DNA of 64,000 nucleotides, taken from contig NZ_AFXZ01000025.1 of the NCBI RefSeq assembly GCF_000224335.1, positions 62,001-126,000 on the forward strand, written 5' to 3'. Origin of the DNA: Bizionia argentinensis JUB59 (GTDB lineage: Bacteria; Bacteroidota; Bacteroidia; Flavobacteriales; Flavobacteriaceae). The notes under the pieces were generated by a model. The model saw only the letters and a list, made by a program, of their open reading frames with translations, had not been told where the DNA came from and did no database searches. This document shows, in pieces, positions 27,175 through 36,088 of the stretch (position 1 is its first letter; each line of letters begins with the position of its first letter). A program made the position numbers and the translations under genes.

Positions 27175-27792
27175 ATGCATGTTGCAGTAGCCGGAAATAT
27201 AGGCGCAGGGAAAACTACCCTTACCAAATTATTAGCCAAACATTATAAATGGGAACCGCAACTGGAAGACGTGGTAGACAATCCATATTTAGATGATTTT
27301 TATAATCAGATGGAGCGTTGGAGCTTTAATTTACAGGTTTATTTTTTAAATAGTCGCTTCCGACAAATCAGCCAAATTAGAGCCAGCGGAAAGGATGTTA
27401 TTCAAGACCGAACCATTTATGAAGATGCACATATTTTTGCCCCTAACTTGCATGCCATGGGCTTAATGGCGAATAGGGATTATGATAACTATCGCTCCTT
27501 ATTCGATTTAATGGAGTCTTTTGTACAAGGTCCCGACTTATTAATCTACTTGCGCAGTTCTATTCCTAATTTAGTAAGTCAAATTCATAAAAGAGGGCGC
27601 GAATACGAAAACAGTATCAGTATTGATTATTTAAGTCGCTTAAACGAACGCTATGAAGCATGGATTCATGGGTATGACAAAGGCAAATTACTTATAATTG
27701 ATGTTGACAATATGGATTTCGTTGCCAATCCAGAAGATTTAGGAACTATTATAAATAGAATTGAAGCTCAAATTCATGGACTTTTTGAATAA
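27175..27792 (+). CDS. deoxynucleoside kinase
   Basis: A 205-residue kinase of the dCK/dGK/TK2 family. The P-loop GNIGAGKTT is at residues 7-15. QDRTIYEDAHIFA (the ERS/DRT region) and the lid segment RGREYENSI are present. It phosphorylates deoxynucleosides for salvage; purine or pyrimidine preference cannot be assigned. It shares its transcript with the upstream secreted protein and complements thyA and the nucleoside transporter elsewhere in the window. Confidence 0.93.
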   Translation: MHVAVAGNIGAGKTTLTKLLAKHYKWEPQLEDVVDNPYLDDFYNQMERWSFNLQVYFLNSRFRQISQIRASGKDVIQDRTIYEDAHIFAPNLHAMGLMANRDYDNYRSLFDLMESFVQGPDLLIYLRSSIPNLVSQIHKRGREYENSISIDYLSRLNERYEAWIHGYDKGKLLIIDVDNMDFVANPEDLGTIINRIEAQIHGLFE

Positions 27793-27880
27793 CAGAAGTT
27801 ATTAGAGCTCCTATAATTAAACGATTTGACCTCTTTCAAGCATTAAAACGTTTCGCTTTCAGAAACAAGTATAAAACCAA

Positions 27881-27906
27881 AAAACCACGCAAATTAGCGT
27901 GGTTTT
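27881..27906. terminator. bidirectional terminator between the convergent dNK and hppA genes
   Basis: AAAACCACGC and GCGTGGTTTT form a perfect 10-bp stem with a 6-base loop. T runs occur on both sides in the respective directions. Confidence 0.8.
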
Positions 27907-27931
27907 CTTATACTATATCATTTTGTAACGT

Positions 27932-30376
27932 CTATCTGTCCGCAATCGGTCTTTCATCCGTTACATCCATCTTAAATTGCGAAGATTCTTTTTTCAATTT
28001 AGCAATTCTTGCATCAACTTCAGTTTTGGTTCCAGTAATTACGCTTTCTTTTATAGCATAATCTTCACCTTCTATATTAGTAATACTAATAACGGCTTTT
28101 GCTAACTCATTAGATTTAATAATAAAATCGATATATACTTCTTTAGCAGTAAGCTCATCTACTCTTTCTACTGAATTTTTTAAAGTTAAACCTTCCTCTT
28201 CCAAAGCATGTCCACCTAATATTGGTGCAATAACTAAACCTATTAAGCAGGTTAATTTAATTAAGATATTCATAGATGGTCCAGACGTGTCTTTAAACGG
28301 ATCACCGACGGTATCACCAGTTACAGCAGCTTTATGCGCTTCCGACCCTTTAAAGGTCATTTCACCATCAATCATAATTCCAGCTTCAAAAGATTTTTTA
28401 GCGTTATCCCAAGCACCACCAGCATTGTTTTGGAAAATAGCCCAAAGCACGCCAGAAACCGTAACACCAGCCATATAACCACCTAACATTTCAGCAATAG
28501 CCATATTATCCATTCCAAAAATCATTGGAATAAAAGCAATTGCTAAAGGAAATCCAATAGTTAATAAACCTGGCAACATCATTTCTCTTAAAGATGCTTC
28601 TGTAGAAATAGCCACGCACTTATCATATTCAGGTTTTCCAGTGCCTTCCATAATCCCAGGAATTTCTCTAAACTGACGACGTACTTCTTGTACCATTTCC
28701 ATGGCTGCTTTACCAACCGCGTTCATAGCAAGTGCAGAGAAGACTACTGGCACCATACCACCAACAAATAACATAGCCAAAACTGGTGCTTTAAAAATAT
28801 TAATTCCATCAATTCCGGTAAATGTAACATAAGCCGCAAATAAAGCTAAAGACGTTAATGCTGCAGAAGCAATAGCAAATCCTTTTCCTGTTGCTGCCGT
28901 TGTATTTCCTACAGCATCTAAAATATCCGTACGTTCTCTTACAATAGGATCTTGTTCGCTCATTTCGGCAATTCCCCCTGCATTATCAGCAATAGGTCCG
29001 AAAGCATCAATAGCTAATTGCATGGCTGTTGTAGCCATCATAGCAGAAGCAGCTAAAGCAACACCATAAAAACCAGCAAAAGCATAAGACGCCCAAATAG
29101 CACCCGCAAATAATAACACCGATGGAAATGTAGAAATCATACCGGTTGCTAAACCTGCAATAATATTTGTTCCAGCTCCAGTTGAAGACTGCTGAACAAT
29201 TTTTAAAATTGGCTTTTTACCTAATCCTGTGTAATACTCTGTAATGGATGAGATAACAGCACCAACAAATAAACCTACTAGCGTAGCATAAAACACACGC
29301 ATAGATGATATTTCTAATAAACCTTCACCAAAGAAATTCATTATCATCGTTTCTGGCAACATCCAGGTTACTAAAGCGAAACAAGATATAGCCACTAGAG
29401 CAATAGAAATCCAGTTACCAACATTTAAAGCGCCCATAACTTGAGCTTCTTTTGCCTCGTTACTTTTAATTTTTACAAACATGGTTCCTATAATAGAAAT
29501 AACAATTCCTACTCCAGCAATAGCCATTGGCAATAAAATTGGACCAATACCACCAAAAGCATCATCCAAACTACCACCCATATCCCTAATAACATAGTTA
29601 CCTAAAACCATAGCGGCTAAAACCGTTGCCACATAAGATCCAAATAAATCGGCACCCATTCCAGCTACATCTCCAACGTTATCACCAACATTATCAGCAA
29701 TTGTTGCTGGGTTTCTTGGATCATCTTCAGGAATTCCTGCTTCTACTTTACCTACTAAATCGGCTCCAACATCGGCGGCTTTGGTATAAATACCTCCACC
29801 AACACGGGCAAATAACGCAATAGACTCTGCTCCAAGAGAAAAACCTGCTAATGTTTCGAGAACAATAGTCATATCCATTGTGCTTGTCCAAACACCTCCC
29901 ATAAACACCTCAAATAAAATAATAAAGAACAGGGTTAATCCAAGTACAGCTAATCCAGCCACGCCAAGTCCCATTACTGTTCCCCCGCCAAAAGATACTT
30001 TTAAGGCATTTGGCAAACTAGTTTTTGCAGCTTGTGTGGTTCTTACATTTGTTTTCGTAGCGATTTTCATACCTATATTTCCAGCAAAAGCAGAGAAAAA
30101 GGCTCCAAAAATAAAAGCAATTACAATTAGCCAGTGCGTTGTTGGAACTATAAATGAAACGCCTGCCAATGCAACACTTACTATCAAAACAAATATGGCG
30201 AGCAACCTGTACTCTGCATTTAAAAAAGCTAGAGCACCTTCATATATATGATTTGCAATTTCTTTCATCTTCCCATCTCCAGCATCTTGCTTCATAACCC
30301 AAGACTTCTTAACCACCATATATATTAATCCTAAAATTGCCGCTACAACTGGCATATAAATCATTATTGATCCCAT
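27932..30376 (-). CDS. hppA: membrane-bound ion-pumping pyrophosphatase
   Basis: An 814-residue protein with about 16 membrane segments that couples PPi hydrolysis to H+ or Na+ transport. The catalytic signature DVGADLVGKVE is at 202-212. GNTTAATGKG at 490-499 has Ala at 494, where K+-independent enzymes carry Lys, so a K+-dependent enzyme is inferred; those of this clade often pump Na+. The C-terminus (about residues 740-814) is a soluble charged tail. The soluble pyrophosphatase gene lies next to it. Confidence 0.95.
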   Translation of the reverse strand: MGSIMIYMPVVAAILGLIYMVVKKSWVMKQDAGDGKMKEIANHIYEGALAFLNAEYRLLAIFVLIVSVALAGVSFIVPTTHWLIVIAFIFGAFFSAFAGNIGMKIATKTNVRTTQAAKTSLPNALKVSFGGGTVMGLGVAGLAVLGLTLFFIILFEVFMGGVWTSTMDMTIVLETLAGFSLGAESIALFARVGGGIYTKAADVGADLVGKVEAGIPEDDPRNPATIADNVGDNVGDVAGMGADLFGSYVATVLAAMVLGNYVIRDMGGSLDDAFGGIGPILLPMAIAGVGIVISIIGTMFVKIKSNEAKEAQVMGALNVGNWISIALVAISCFALVTWMLPETMIMNFFGEGLLEISSMRVFYATLVGLFVGAVISSITEYYTGLGKKPILKIVQQSSTGAGTNIIAGLATGMISTFPSVLLFAGAIWASYAFAGFYGVALAASAMMATTAMQLAIDAFGPIADNAGGIAEMSEQDPIVRERTDILDAVGNTTAATGKGFAIASAALTSLALFAAYVTFTGIDGINIFKAPVLAMLFVGGMVPVVFSALAMNAVGKAAMEMVQEVRRQFREIPGIMEGTGKPEYDKCVAISTEASLREMMLPGLLTIGFPLAIAFIPMIFGMDNMAIAEMLGGYMAGVTVSGVLWAIFQNNAGGAWDNAKKSFEAGIMIDGEMTFKGSEAHKAAVTGDTVGDPFKDTSGPSMNILIKLTCLIGLVIAPILGGHALEEEGLTLKNSVERVDELTAKEVYIDFIIKSNELAKAVISITNIEGEDYAIKESVITGTKTEVDARIAKLKKESSQFKMDVTDERPIADR

Positions 30377-30446
30377 ATATTATTGATTTTTTGTTAAATA
30401 ATTAGTTAATTAGTTGCGCTAAAGTAGTGAAATCTCTTAAAACTAA

Positions 30447-30478
30447 AAAACCCTTCTATTTAATAATAGAAGGGTTTT
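30447..30478 (-). terminator. terminator after the soluble pyrophosphatase gene
   Basis: AAAACCCTTCTATT and AATAGAAGGGTTTT form a perfect 14-bp stem with a 4-base loop and a T-run on the minus strand. It separates ppa from hppA, so the two pyrophosphatase genes are separate units. Confidence 0.85.
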
Positions 30479-30499
30479 AATTTAATGTAAATCTTGGTA

Positions 30500-31027
30500 C
30501 TAAATAGTAAAGTTACCATTAGTTTTATGCTCACTTGCTTCATAACGATCGATACATTTATCAAGGATTTCATATGCTTCTTTAGCATCTCCCCAACCAC
30601 CAACGTCAACTTTTTTCATTTCTAAATCTTTATACACTTGGAAGAAGTGCTCGATTTCTTTAATACGATGCGGATTTAAATCTTTAAGATCTCTATAAGT
30701 ATTCCAAATAGGATCGGATACTGGTACACAGATTAATTTTTCATCTGGGCCCTTTTCATCTGTCATATGGAAAACACCAATTGGCCTAACTTCCATAACA
30801 CACATAGGAAATGTTGGTTCTGCACCTAATACTAAAACATCTAATGGGTCATGATCTAAAGCCAATGTTTCTGGAATAAATCCATAATCACCTGGATACA
30901 TCATTGATGAAAACAACATACGGTCGAAACGTATTTTTTTTAATTCAAAATCGTATTCATACTTGTTTCTACTACCTTTTGGTATTTCGATTAACACATC
31001 GAAAGTTTCTTTTCCTTTTGGACTCAT
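30500..31027 (-). CDS. ppa: soluble inorganic pyrophosphatase (family I)
   Basis: A 175-residue cytoplasmic enzyme. YPGDYGFIPET is at 44-54. The metal-binding DxDPxDV motif is at 58-64, read as DHDPLDV, with His at the second position where Gly is usual. It hydrolyses PPi to drive biosynthesis. With the pump downstream, both PPi-dissipating and PPi-conserving enzymes are encoded side by side. Confidence 0.95.
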   Translation of the reverse strand: MSPKGKETFDVLIEIPKGSRNKYEYDFELKKIRFDRMLFSSMMYPGDYGFIPETLALDHDPLDVLVLGAEPTFPMCVMEVRPIGVFHMTDEKGPDEKLICVPVSDPIWNTYRDLKDLNPHRIKEIEHFFQVYKDLEMKKVDVGGWGDAKEAYEILDKCIDRYEASEHKTNGNFTI

Positions 31028-31191
31028 AATAAAATTTATAGTTTAGATTCACTTTAAATGAAGTGATATCATTGTTTATATCTGTATTACCGAAAAAAAA
31101 ATCGGGGATGCAAAGATACATAAGTCTTTGGGCTTGGGCAACTAATTTTTTTAAGCAAAAAGTAGCCTCACTAATCACACAAAAGTGAATT

Positions 31192-33693
31192 TTAAAAATT
31201 AAACCCAAAACTTCCGGTTACGCCAAAATTTCGTGAATCGGGATTATCTAAATAGTTTCCACGGAAATTAAAATCGATTCTAAAGACTTTAAAAATATTA
31301 CCAACTCCAACACTATATTCATAATAAATCTCATCGGTTGGCGCTATTAATGGAATATTAGAAGGTGCGCTTAACGCTATATTATTTGCAGATAAATCGC
31401 CCCAAACACCTCGAACACCCACAATTTCACGCCAATTTAATTTTCGTAAAAATGGAATTCTCGAAAATAATCGTCCATTAAAATTATGTTCTAAATGTAA
31501 AGACGCATACGTATCGGTTACAAACTCATAGTAATTTAATTGTGAAAAGGATTTGTAAATCGAGAAGTACGATTGGTTTCCAGGTACAATACTCAACAAT
31601 CCTAGCGGCACAGTACCAAACGTTTTACCGACTTCAACAGTAGAATATAGACGTCCTAAACCACCTAATTGCCATGGTTGAACATAAGATAACTGAAGTT
31701 TTGTATAATTAAAATCGCTGTTAAAAAACATTTTATCACCCATAGTGTATTGCGCAAAAATGGATGCATAAGTATCATTCGCATTCTGACGTTCCACACC
31801 ATAACCTATCATTTTCCGACCAGGGAAATACGAAACAGCTATCGTGCTTTCAAATTGCTGAATATCCGATGATACACCACCTGGCGCTTCTGGATTTAAA
31901 TAATCCAAACTAAAGGTTGGTGAGGCGGAAGACAGTGTTCTATAATCACCGCCAATACGGAACAGCACGTTTTTAATGGGCTCAAATTCCACAGCCATGG
32001 CTGTTAATTTAATATTGGTCAACTTATCATTAGTTGCTGTACTAAAAACCGCGTTAGATGCCAAGCTGCGCCCTAGAACATCGGTAGATGTAGTTAAACT
32101 AGCGCCTATTTGTTCAACATCGCGTCTATGTCCTGCCGAGACAATTAATCGATTACTCCTATTAATTAAGTACTTAGCTGAAAAACCATACTTTACTTTA
32201 TCATCTTTAAACCCATAAGCCATAAACCCTTGCAAACGCCATAAATCATTGGGTCCAAAATAAGTACGTGCTCCCCCGCGTATTCGCAAGCCTTCGACAT
32301 CATTATAACCTACAGTTGAAAAAATAGGTCCATAATCCATTTTTAAGTCCTGGAATTCAATATATCCAGATCCTAAAATACTACCAATATTATATAAACG
32401 TTTAAATTTTTTAACGGTTTTTAAGGTATCTAACATTTTGTAAATGCCTTTCTCGTCATTGTTTAAAGCTTCCAATCGGTTTTGATCCCAAAATTCGTCT
32501 TCACGATTATAGGCATCTAAATTATAATCGAAAACCTCATCCTTATAAAACTTATCCTCTTTTACTTTATTGAATTCATAATTATCATAAAGTGTGGTTC
32601 GTTTACCATAGACACCGCGAGACTTTTCCTTCTTATTAAAAGTGAAATCGGACATAAAATAGTCGCGTTTAATAAGAAAAACGGAATCATTTAAAACATC
32701 AAATTCCTGTTCAATATAAATTTCTTTCACCCAGTTTATATTCGCGCTTTTGGAGGCTTGCATATTAATTTCCTTAATAGCGAATGTGGAATCATTCACC
32801 CAAAAATCACCTTTAAAAGTCAATTCGTTTTTACGTCTTGGGTAATAAATAATATTGTAGCACCATTTATTATCTATAAATGCGCTATCCGATAGTACGT
32901 AATTATACGTATTTACACCCGTTTTAGAAATGGGGCTCACAAAACTCTTGTCGAAAAATTTTAGATAATTATCGTAAACATCATACTCAGAGTACAAGTC
33001 TTTAATAAAGGCTATAATACTTTGGTTATTACTAAAACCCGAGTTTTTATTACCCTTCAATTCTATCTTTTCCTTATTTAGAATATTGTCTCCATACACT
33101 TTGGCAGCTTCTTCGTTTAAAAAAATAGGCAAATACGTTTTTCCAGTAACTCGTGACGTATCGACTTGCTCAAAAACAAACTCCATTCCTTTAAATAGAT
33201 TACTTTTTACAAGTGAACTATCTATAGTATTTAAATCGAATTCTACTTTTTCATATCGATCGTAAGCATATTGCTTAAACTGGCGTAGACCGTTTTTACG
33301 TTTACGTTCCCAAATTTTCTGAAGAATGGCTATTGCAGGGTTTTCTTCGGCTTTCTTCGATTGTTTTCCAGTAACAATAAATATTTCATTTAATGCCGCT
33401 GTTTCTTCTTCAATAGTAAAATTTAAATCATAATTAACTTTTTTATCCAGAGGATATTCAACGCTTTTATAACCAACAAAAGACACTATTAGTGTTGGCC
33501 AAGTTGTTTTTGACTCCAAGTAGAAGCGACCATTTTCATCGGTTATTGTACCTTCAAAAGAACCTTTGAAAATAATATTGGCGTATGCAACAGGTTCTTT
33601 ATTTTCATCGAAAACGTAACCGCTTACCTTTGTTTGGGCACAAACAAAAATAGTTGCAAAAAAGAAGAATATAAGTAGTAGTTTAAATTTCAT
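31192..33693 (-). CDS. DUF5686 outer-membrane protein with carboxypeptidase regulatory-like domain
   Basis: About 833 residues. A signal peptide (MKFKLLLIFFFFATIFVCAQ) is followed by a carboxypeptidase-regulatory-like beta-sandwich (about 20-95, VSGYVFDENKEPVAYANI). The rest is a DUF5686 outer-membrane barrel ending in aromatic Phe (SFGFNF). I use the ATG at 33693; the upstream ATG at 33729 gives an atypical N-terminus. It belongs to a family with unknown substrate, common in flavobacteria. Confidence 0.88.
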   Translation of the reverse strand: MKFKLLLIFFFFATIFVCAQTKVSGYVFDENKEPVAYANIIFKGSFEGTITDENGRFYLESKTTWPTLIVSFVGYKSVEYPLDKKVNYDLNFTIEEETAALNEIFIVTGKQSKKAEENPAIAILQKIWERKRKNGLRQFKQYAYDRYEKVEFDLNTIDSSLVKSNLFKGMEFVFEQVDTSRVTGKTYLPIFLNEEAAKVYGDNILNKEKIELKGNKNSGFSNNQSIIAFIKDLYSEYDVYDNYLKFFDKSFVSPISKTGVNTYNYVLSDSAFIDNKWCYNIIYYPRRKNELTFKGDFWVNDSTFAIKEINMQASKSANINWVKEIYIEQEFDVLNDSVFLIKRDYFMSDFTFNKKEKSRGVYGKRTTLYDNYEFNKVKEDKFYKDEVFDYNLDAYNREDEFWDQNRLEALNNDEKGIYKMLDTLKTVKKFKRLYNIGSILGSGYIEFQDLKMDYGPIFSTVGYNDVEGLRIRGGARTYFGPNDLWRLQGFMAYGFKDDKVKYGFSAKYLINRSNRLIVSAGHRRDVEQIGASLTTSTDVLGRSLASNAVFSTATNDKLTNIKLTAMAVEFEPIKNVLFRIGGDYRTLSSASPTFSLDYLNPEAPGGVSSDIQQFESTIAVSYFPGRKMIGYGVERQNANDTYASIFAQYTMGDKMFFNSDFNYTKLQLSYVQPWQLGGLGRLYSTVEVGKTFGTVPLGLLSIVPGNQSYFSIYKSFSQLNYYEFVTDTYASLHLEHNFNGRLFSRIPFLRKLNWREIVGVRGVWGDLSANNIALSAPSNIPLIAPTDEIYYEYSVGVGNIFKVFRIDFNFRGNYLDNPDSRNFGVTGSFGFNF

Positions 33694-33759
33694 AAGGTCA
33701 AAAAAAAACTTCATTAACAATGTAGCCAATGAAGTTTAATAAACGTAAAATTTACGTAA

Positions 33760-34737
33760 TTATTTATACAGCACTTTTTTCACAGCCTTAATAACTTCTG
33801 TATAATCAGGCAACCATTCTTTAAAAAGAACTGGTGAATAAGGTGCAGGTGTATCTGCTGTGTTTATTTTTATTATTGGCGCATCTAAATAATCGAATGC
33901 TTCAGATTGTACTAAATAGGTGATTTCTGTAGCGACATTTCCAAAAGGCCAAGCTTCTTCTAATATGATTAGTCGATTGGTTTTTTTAACGGATTTTACA
34001 ATAGCATCGCGATCCATTGGTCTAACAGTACGTAAATCGATAATTTCACAAGAAATACCCTCTTTTGCCAATTCTTCAGCCGCTTTATAAGCTTCTTTTA
34101 TAATTTTCCCAAAAGAAACGATTGTTACATCTGTTCCTTCTCGTTTAATTTCGGCAACGCCTAAAGGAATCGTGTATTCGCCCTCTGGCACTTCACCTTT
34201 ATCGCCATACATTTGCTCACTTTCCATAAAAATAACAGGATCGTTATCACGGATAGCAGATTTTAATAGACCTTTAGCATCATACGGGTTAGATGGCACG
34301 ACAACTTTTAAACCTGGTGTGTTGGCAAACCAATTCTCAAAAGCTTGCGAATGGGTTGCACCTAACTGACCAGCAGAAGCTGTTGGGCCACGGAAAACAA
34401 TTGGACAAGGGAATTGCCCACCAGACATTTGTCTGATTTTTGCTGCATTATTTATAATCTGATCAATTCCTACTAATGAGAAGTTAAACGTCATGTATTC
34501 CACAATTGGTCTATTTCCTGTCATAGTAGATCCAATAGCTATTCCGGCAAAACCAAGTTCGGAAATCGGTGTATCAATAACACGTTTTGCTCCGAATTCA
34601 TCAAGCATGCCTTTAGATGCCTTATATGCACCATTGTATTCAGCAACTTCTTCACCCATTAAATAAACGCTTTCGTCACGACGCATTTCTTCGCTCATGG
34701 CTTCGCATATAGCTTCTCTAAATTGTATTGTCTTCAT
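33760..34737 (-). CDS. pdhB: pyruvate dehydrogenase E1 component, beta subunit
   Basis: A 325-residue thiamine-diphosphate-dependent E1-beta of the transketolase-like superfamily: MKTIQFREAICEAMSEEMRR, MGEEVAEYNGAYKASKGML, DTPISELGFAGIAIG and the C-terminal half LITLAEAW-like RLIILEEAWPFG. It works with E1-alpha and E2 (not in the window) to oxidise pyruvate to acetyl-CoA. It follows the Bacteroidetes habit of standing alone. An AT-rich accessory block begins just upstream. Confidence 0.95.
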   Translation of the reverse strand: MKTIQFREAICEAMSEEMRRDESVYLMGEEVAEYNGAYKASKGMLDEFGAKRVIDTPISELGFAGIAIGSTMTGNRPIVEYMTFNFSLVGIDQIINNAAKIRQMSGGQFPCPIVFRGPTASAGQLGATHSQAFENWFANTPGLKVVVPSNPYDAKGLLKSAIRDNDPVIFMESEQMYGDKGEVPEGEYTIPLGVAEIKREGTDVTIVSFGKIIKEAYKAAEELAKEGISCEIIDLRTVRPMDRDAIVKSVKKTNRLIILEEAWPFGNVATEITYLVQSEAFDYLDAPIIKINTADTPAPYSPVLFKEWLPDYTEVIKAVKKVLYK

Positions 34738-35075
34738 TTCCTTATCTTAATTACGAATCCACAAAAATACTATAATTAGTAATAAAAGAGAATTATTTGA
34801 CGGGCTAAAATTTTTTTAATAAACAATACCTGTTTACTTTTAATCTGTGCAACTTAAACTTTCTATTTCAGCTTTAGTTATTTCAACATGCCACGCATCT
34901 TTCTCTCCTTTTGCTGCGCTAAGCCCCGCGCAAGAAACTTACTATAAAATCGCTAAAAAGCCTTCAAATTTATTCAAAGGTAAATTATTTGACTATTTAT
35001 TTTATCAGAATCCCCTTGCATATGTCATTTCCTTTTTTTTTATTTAGCCAGCACTAACGTATAAATCAATATATT
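34738..35075. other. intergenic stretch with no convincing gene
   Basis: 338 bases between pdhB and the small secreted protein. A 66-codon frame (34847-35047, +) begins with a hydrophobic N-terminus but has no family resemblance and ends in a poly-T tract, so I do not call it. I see no terminator or promoter with both boxes. Confidence 0.5.
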
Positions 35076-35318
35076 ATGAAAAAATTCATTTTAAATGTTA
35101 TTGCCATTGTTTGTTTTACTTTTATGAGTTTTGCAAACACAAACGACATTATTAAGCCCTTAAATTTAGAGCCTAATGTTGCAGAAACCGTAAATAAAAC
35201 TGTCGATGAGGACAAATTATTATGGTGTGTAGCCTATTATAGTGAAACCGTTTATAGCTTTATGGATAAAACCTATCACACAATTGTTTACGTTGCGTGT
35301 ACTGAAGTTTCTTTATAA
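35076..35318 (+). CDS. small secreted cysteine-containing protein of unknown function
   Basis: An 80-residue protein. The signal peptide is MKKFILNVIAIVCFTFMSFA (residues 1-20). The mature part is short and acidic at first (NTNDIIKPLNLEPN), ending in an aromatic segment with two Cys (C51 and C75) that could form one disulfide. I recognise no family. It lies 60 bases before the GLPGLI protein and the barrel protein and may be their partner or substrate; that is inference. Confidence 0.6.
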   Translation: MKKFILNVIAIVCFTFMSFANTNDIIKPLNLEPNVAETVNKTVDEDKLLWCVAYYSETVYSFMDKTYHTIVYVACTEVSL

Positions 35319-35380
35319 AGTATAATCAAAACTACTTCAGCCTATTAATTATGTTGAAGTGGTTTTTTAATTTAAAAAAA

Positions 35381-36088
35381 ATGAATAAATTTTTAGTAAT
35401 ATTATTTATATCAACAATCACTTATTCTCAAACTGTAAAAGGTATCATTACGGTTAATCCAAAACATGCGATTGGTGATAATACAGAATTATCTGAAATG
35501 GCTAAAAAGCCTATGTATCACAGTTATATTTATTCTAATAAAATATCGAAACAAGAACTTATCTCCAAAGAAGAAACAATAATCGATACTATACTTGTTC
35601 AATACGAAGATCATAAAGAATTAACTCAAGAAACTACCAAAGCCTTAATAAAATCGAATAAAATAATATATTTTAAAAATTTTGAAACTAACATATATAG
35701 ACTTGAAAACTCAAGAAAAAATCGCTATTTGGTAACTGAAAACACAAGCATAAAAGATGAAATCCCTAATTATGAATGGGTTTTAGCCACAGATACACTA
35801 ACAGTAGCAGGATATGCATGTAAAAAAGCAACAACAGAGAGAGTTTTATTTGGCAGGAAGCAACATATTACAGCTTGGTATTCTGATGATATTCCAATTA
35901 ACGATGGACCAATGGCTTTTAATGGTTTACCTGGTTTAATTTTACAGATTGAAATAGATGAAAATAATATTATCAAGTTTGAAAAATTAAAATTCTTAAA
36001 AGAGGATACTGAAATTATTGAACCTAAAAACGAAGTCCCTTTCTTGAGTATTAATCAATATCAATTAAAAGCAATGAACAGAAATTAA
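35381..36088 (+). CDS. GLPGLI family exported protein
   Basis: About 235 residues with signal peptide (MNKFLVILFISTITYSQ). The hallmark GLPGLI lies at 182-187, after YACKKAT and the W-Y-S-DDIPINDGP segment. These proteins (Porph_ging group) are exported and their function is unknown. The ATG at 35381 gives a clean signal peptide; an upstream ATG at 35351 is less likely. Its stop overlaps the barrel gene start as TAATG, so the two are translationally coupled. Confidence 0.88.
   Translation: MNKFLVILFISTITYSQTVKGIITVNPKHAIGDNTELSEMAKKPMYHSYIYSNKISKQELISKEETIIDTILVQYEDHKELTQETTKALIKSNKIIYFKNFETNIYRLENSRKNRYLVTENTSIKDEIPNYEWVLATDTLTVAGYACKKATTERVLFGRKQHITAWYSDDIPINDGPMAFNGLPGLILQIEIDENNIIKFEKLKFLKEDTEIIEPKNEVPFLSINQYQLKAMNRN

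Noticed and set aside
34847-35047. 66-codon frame with a hydrophobic start
   Set aside because: Ends in poly-Phe from a poly-T tract, has no family resemblance and no good promoter; too weak to call.
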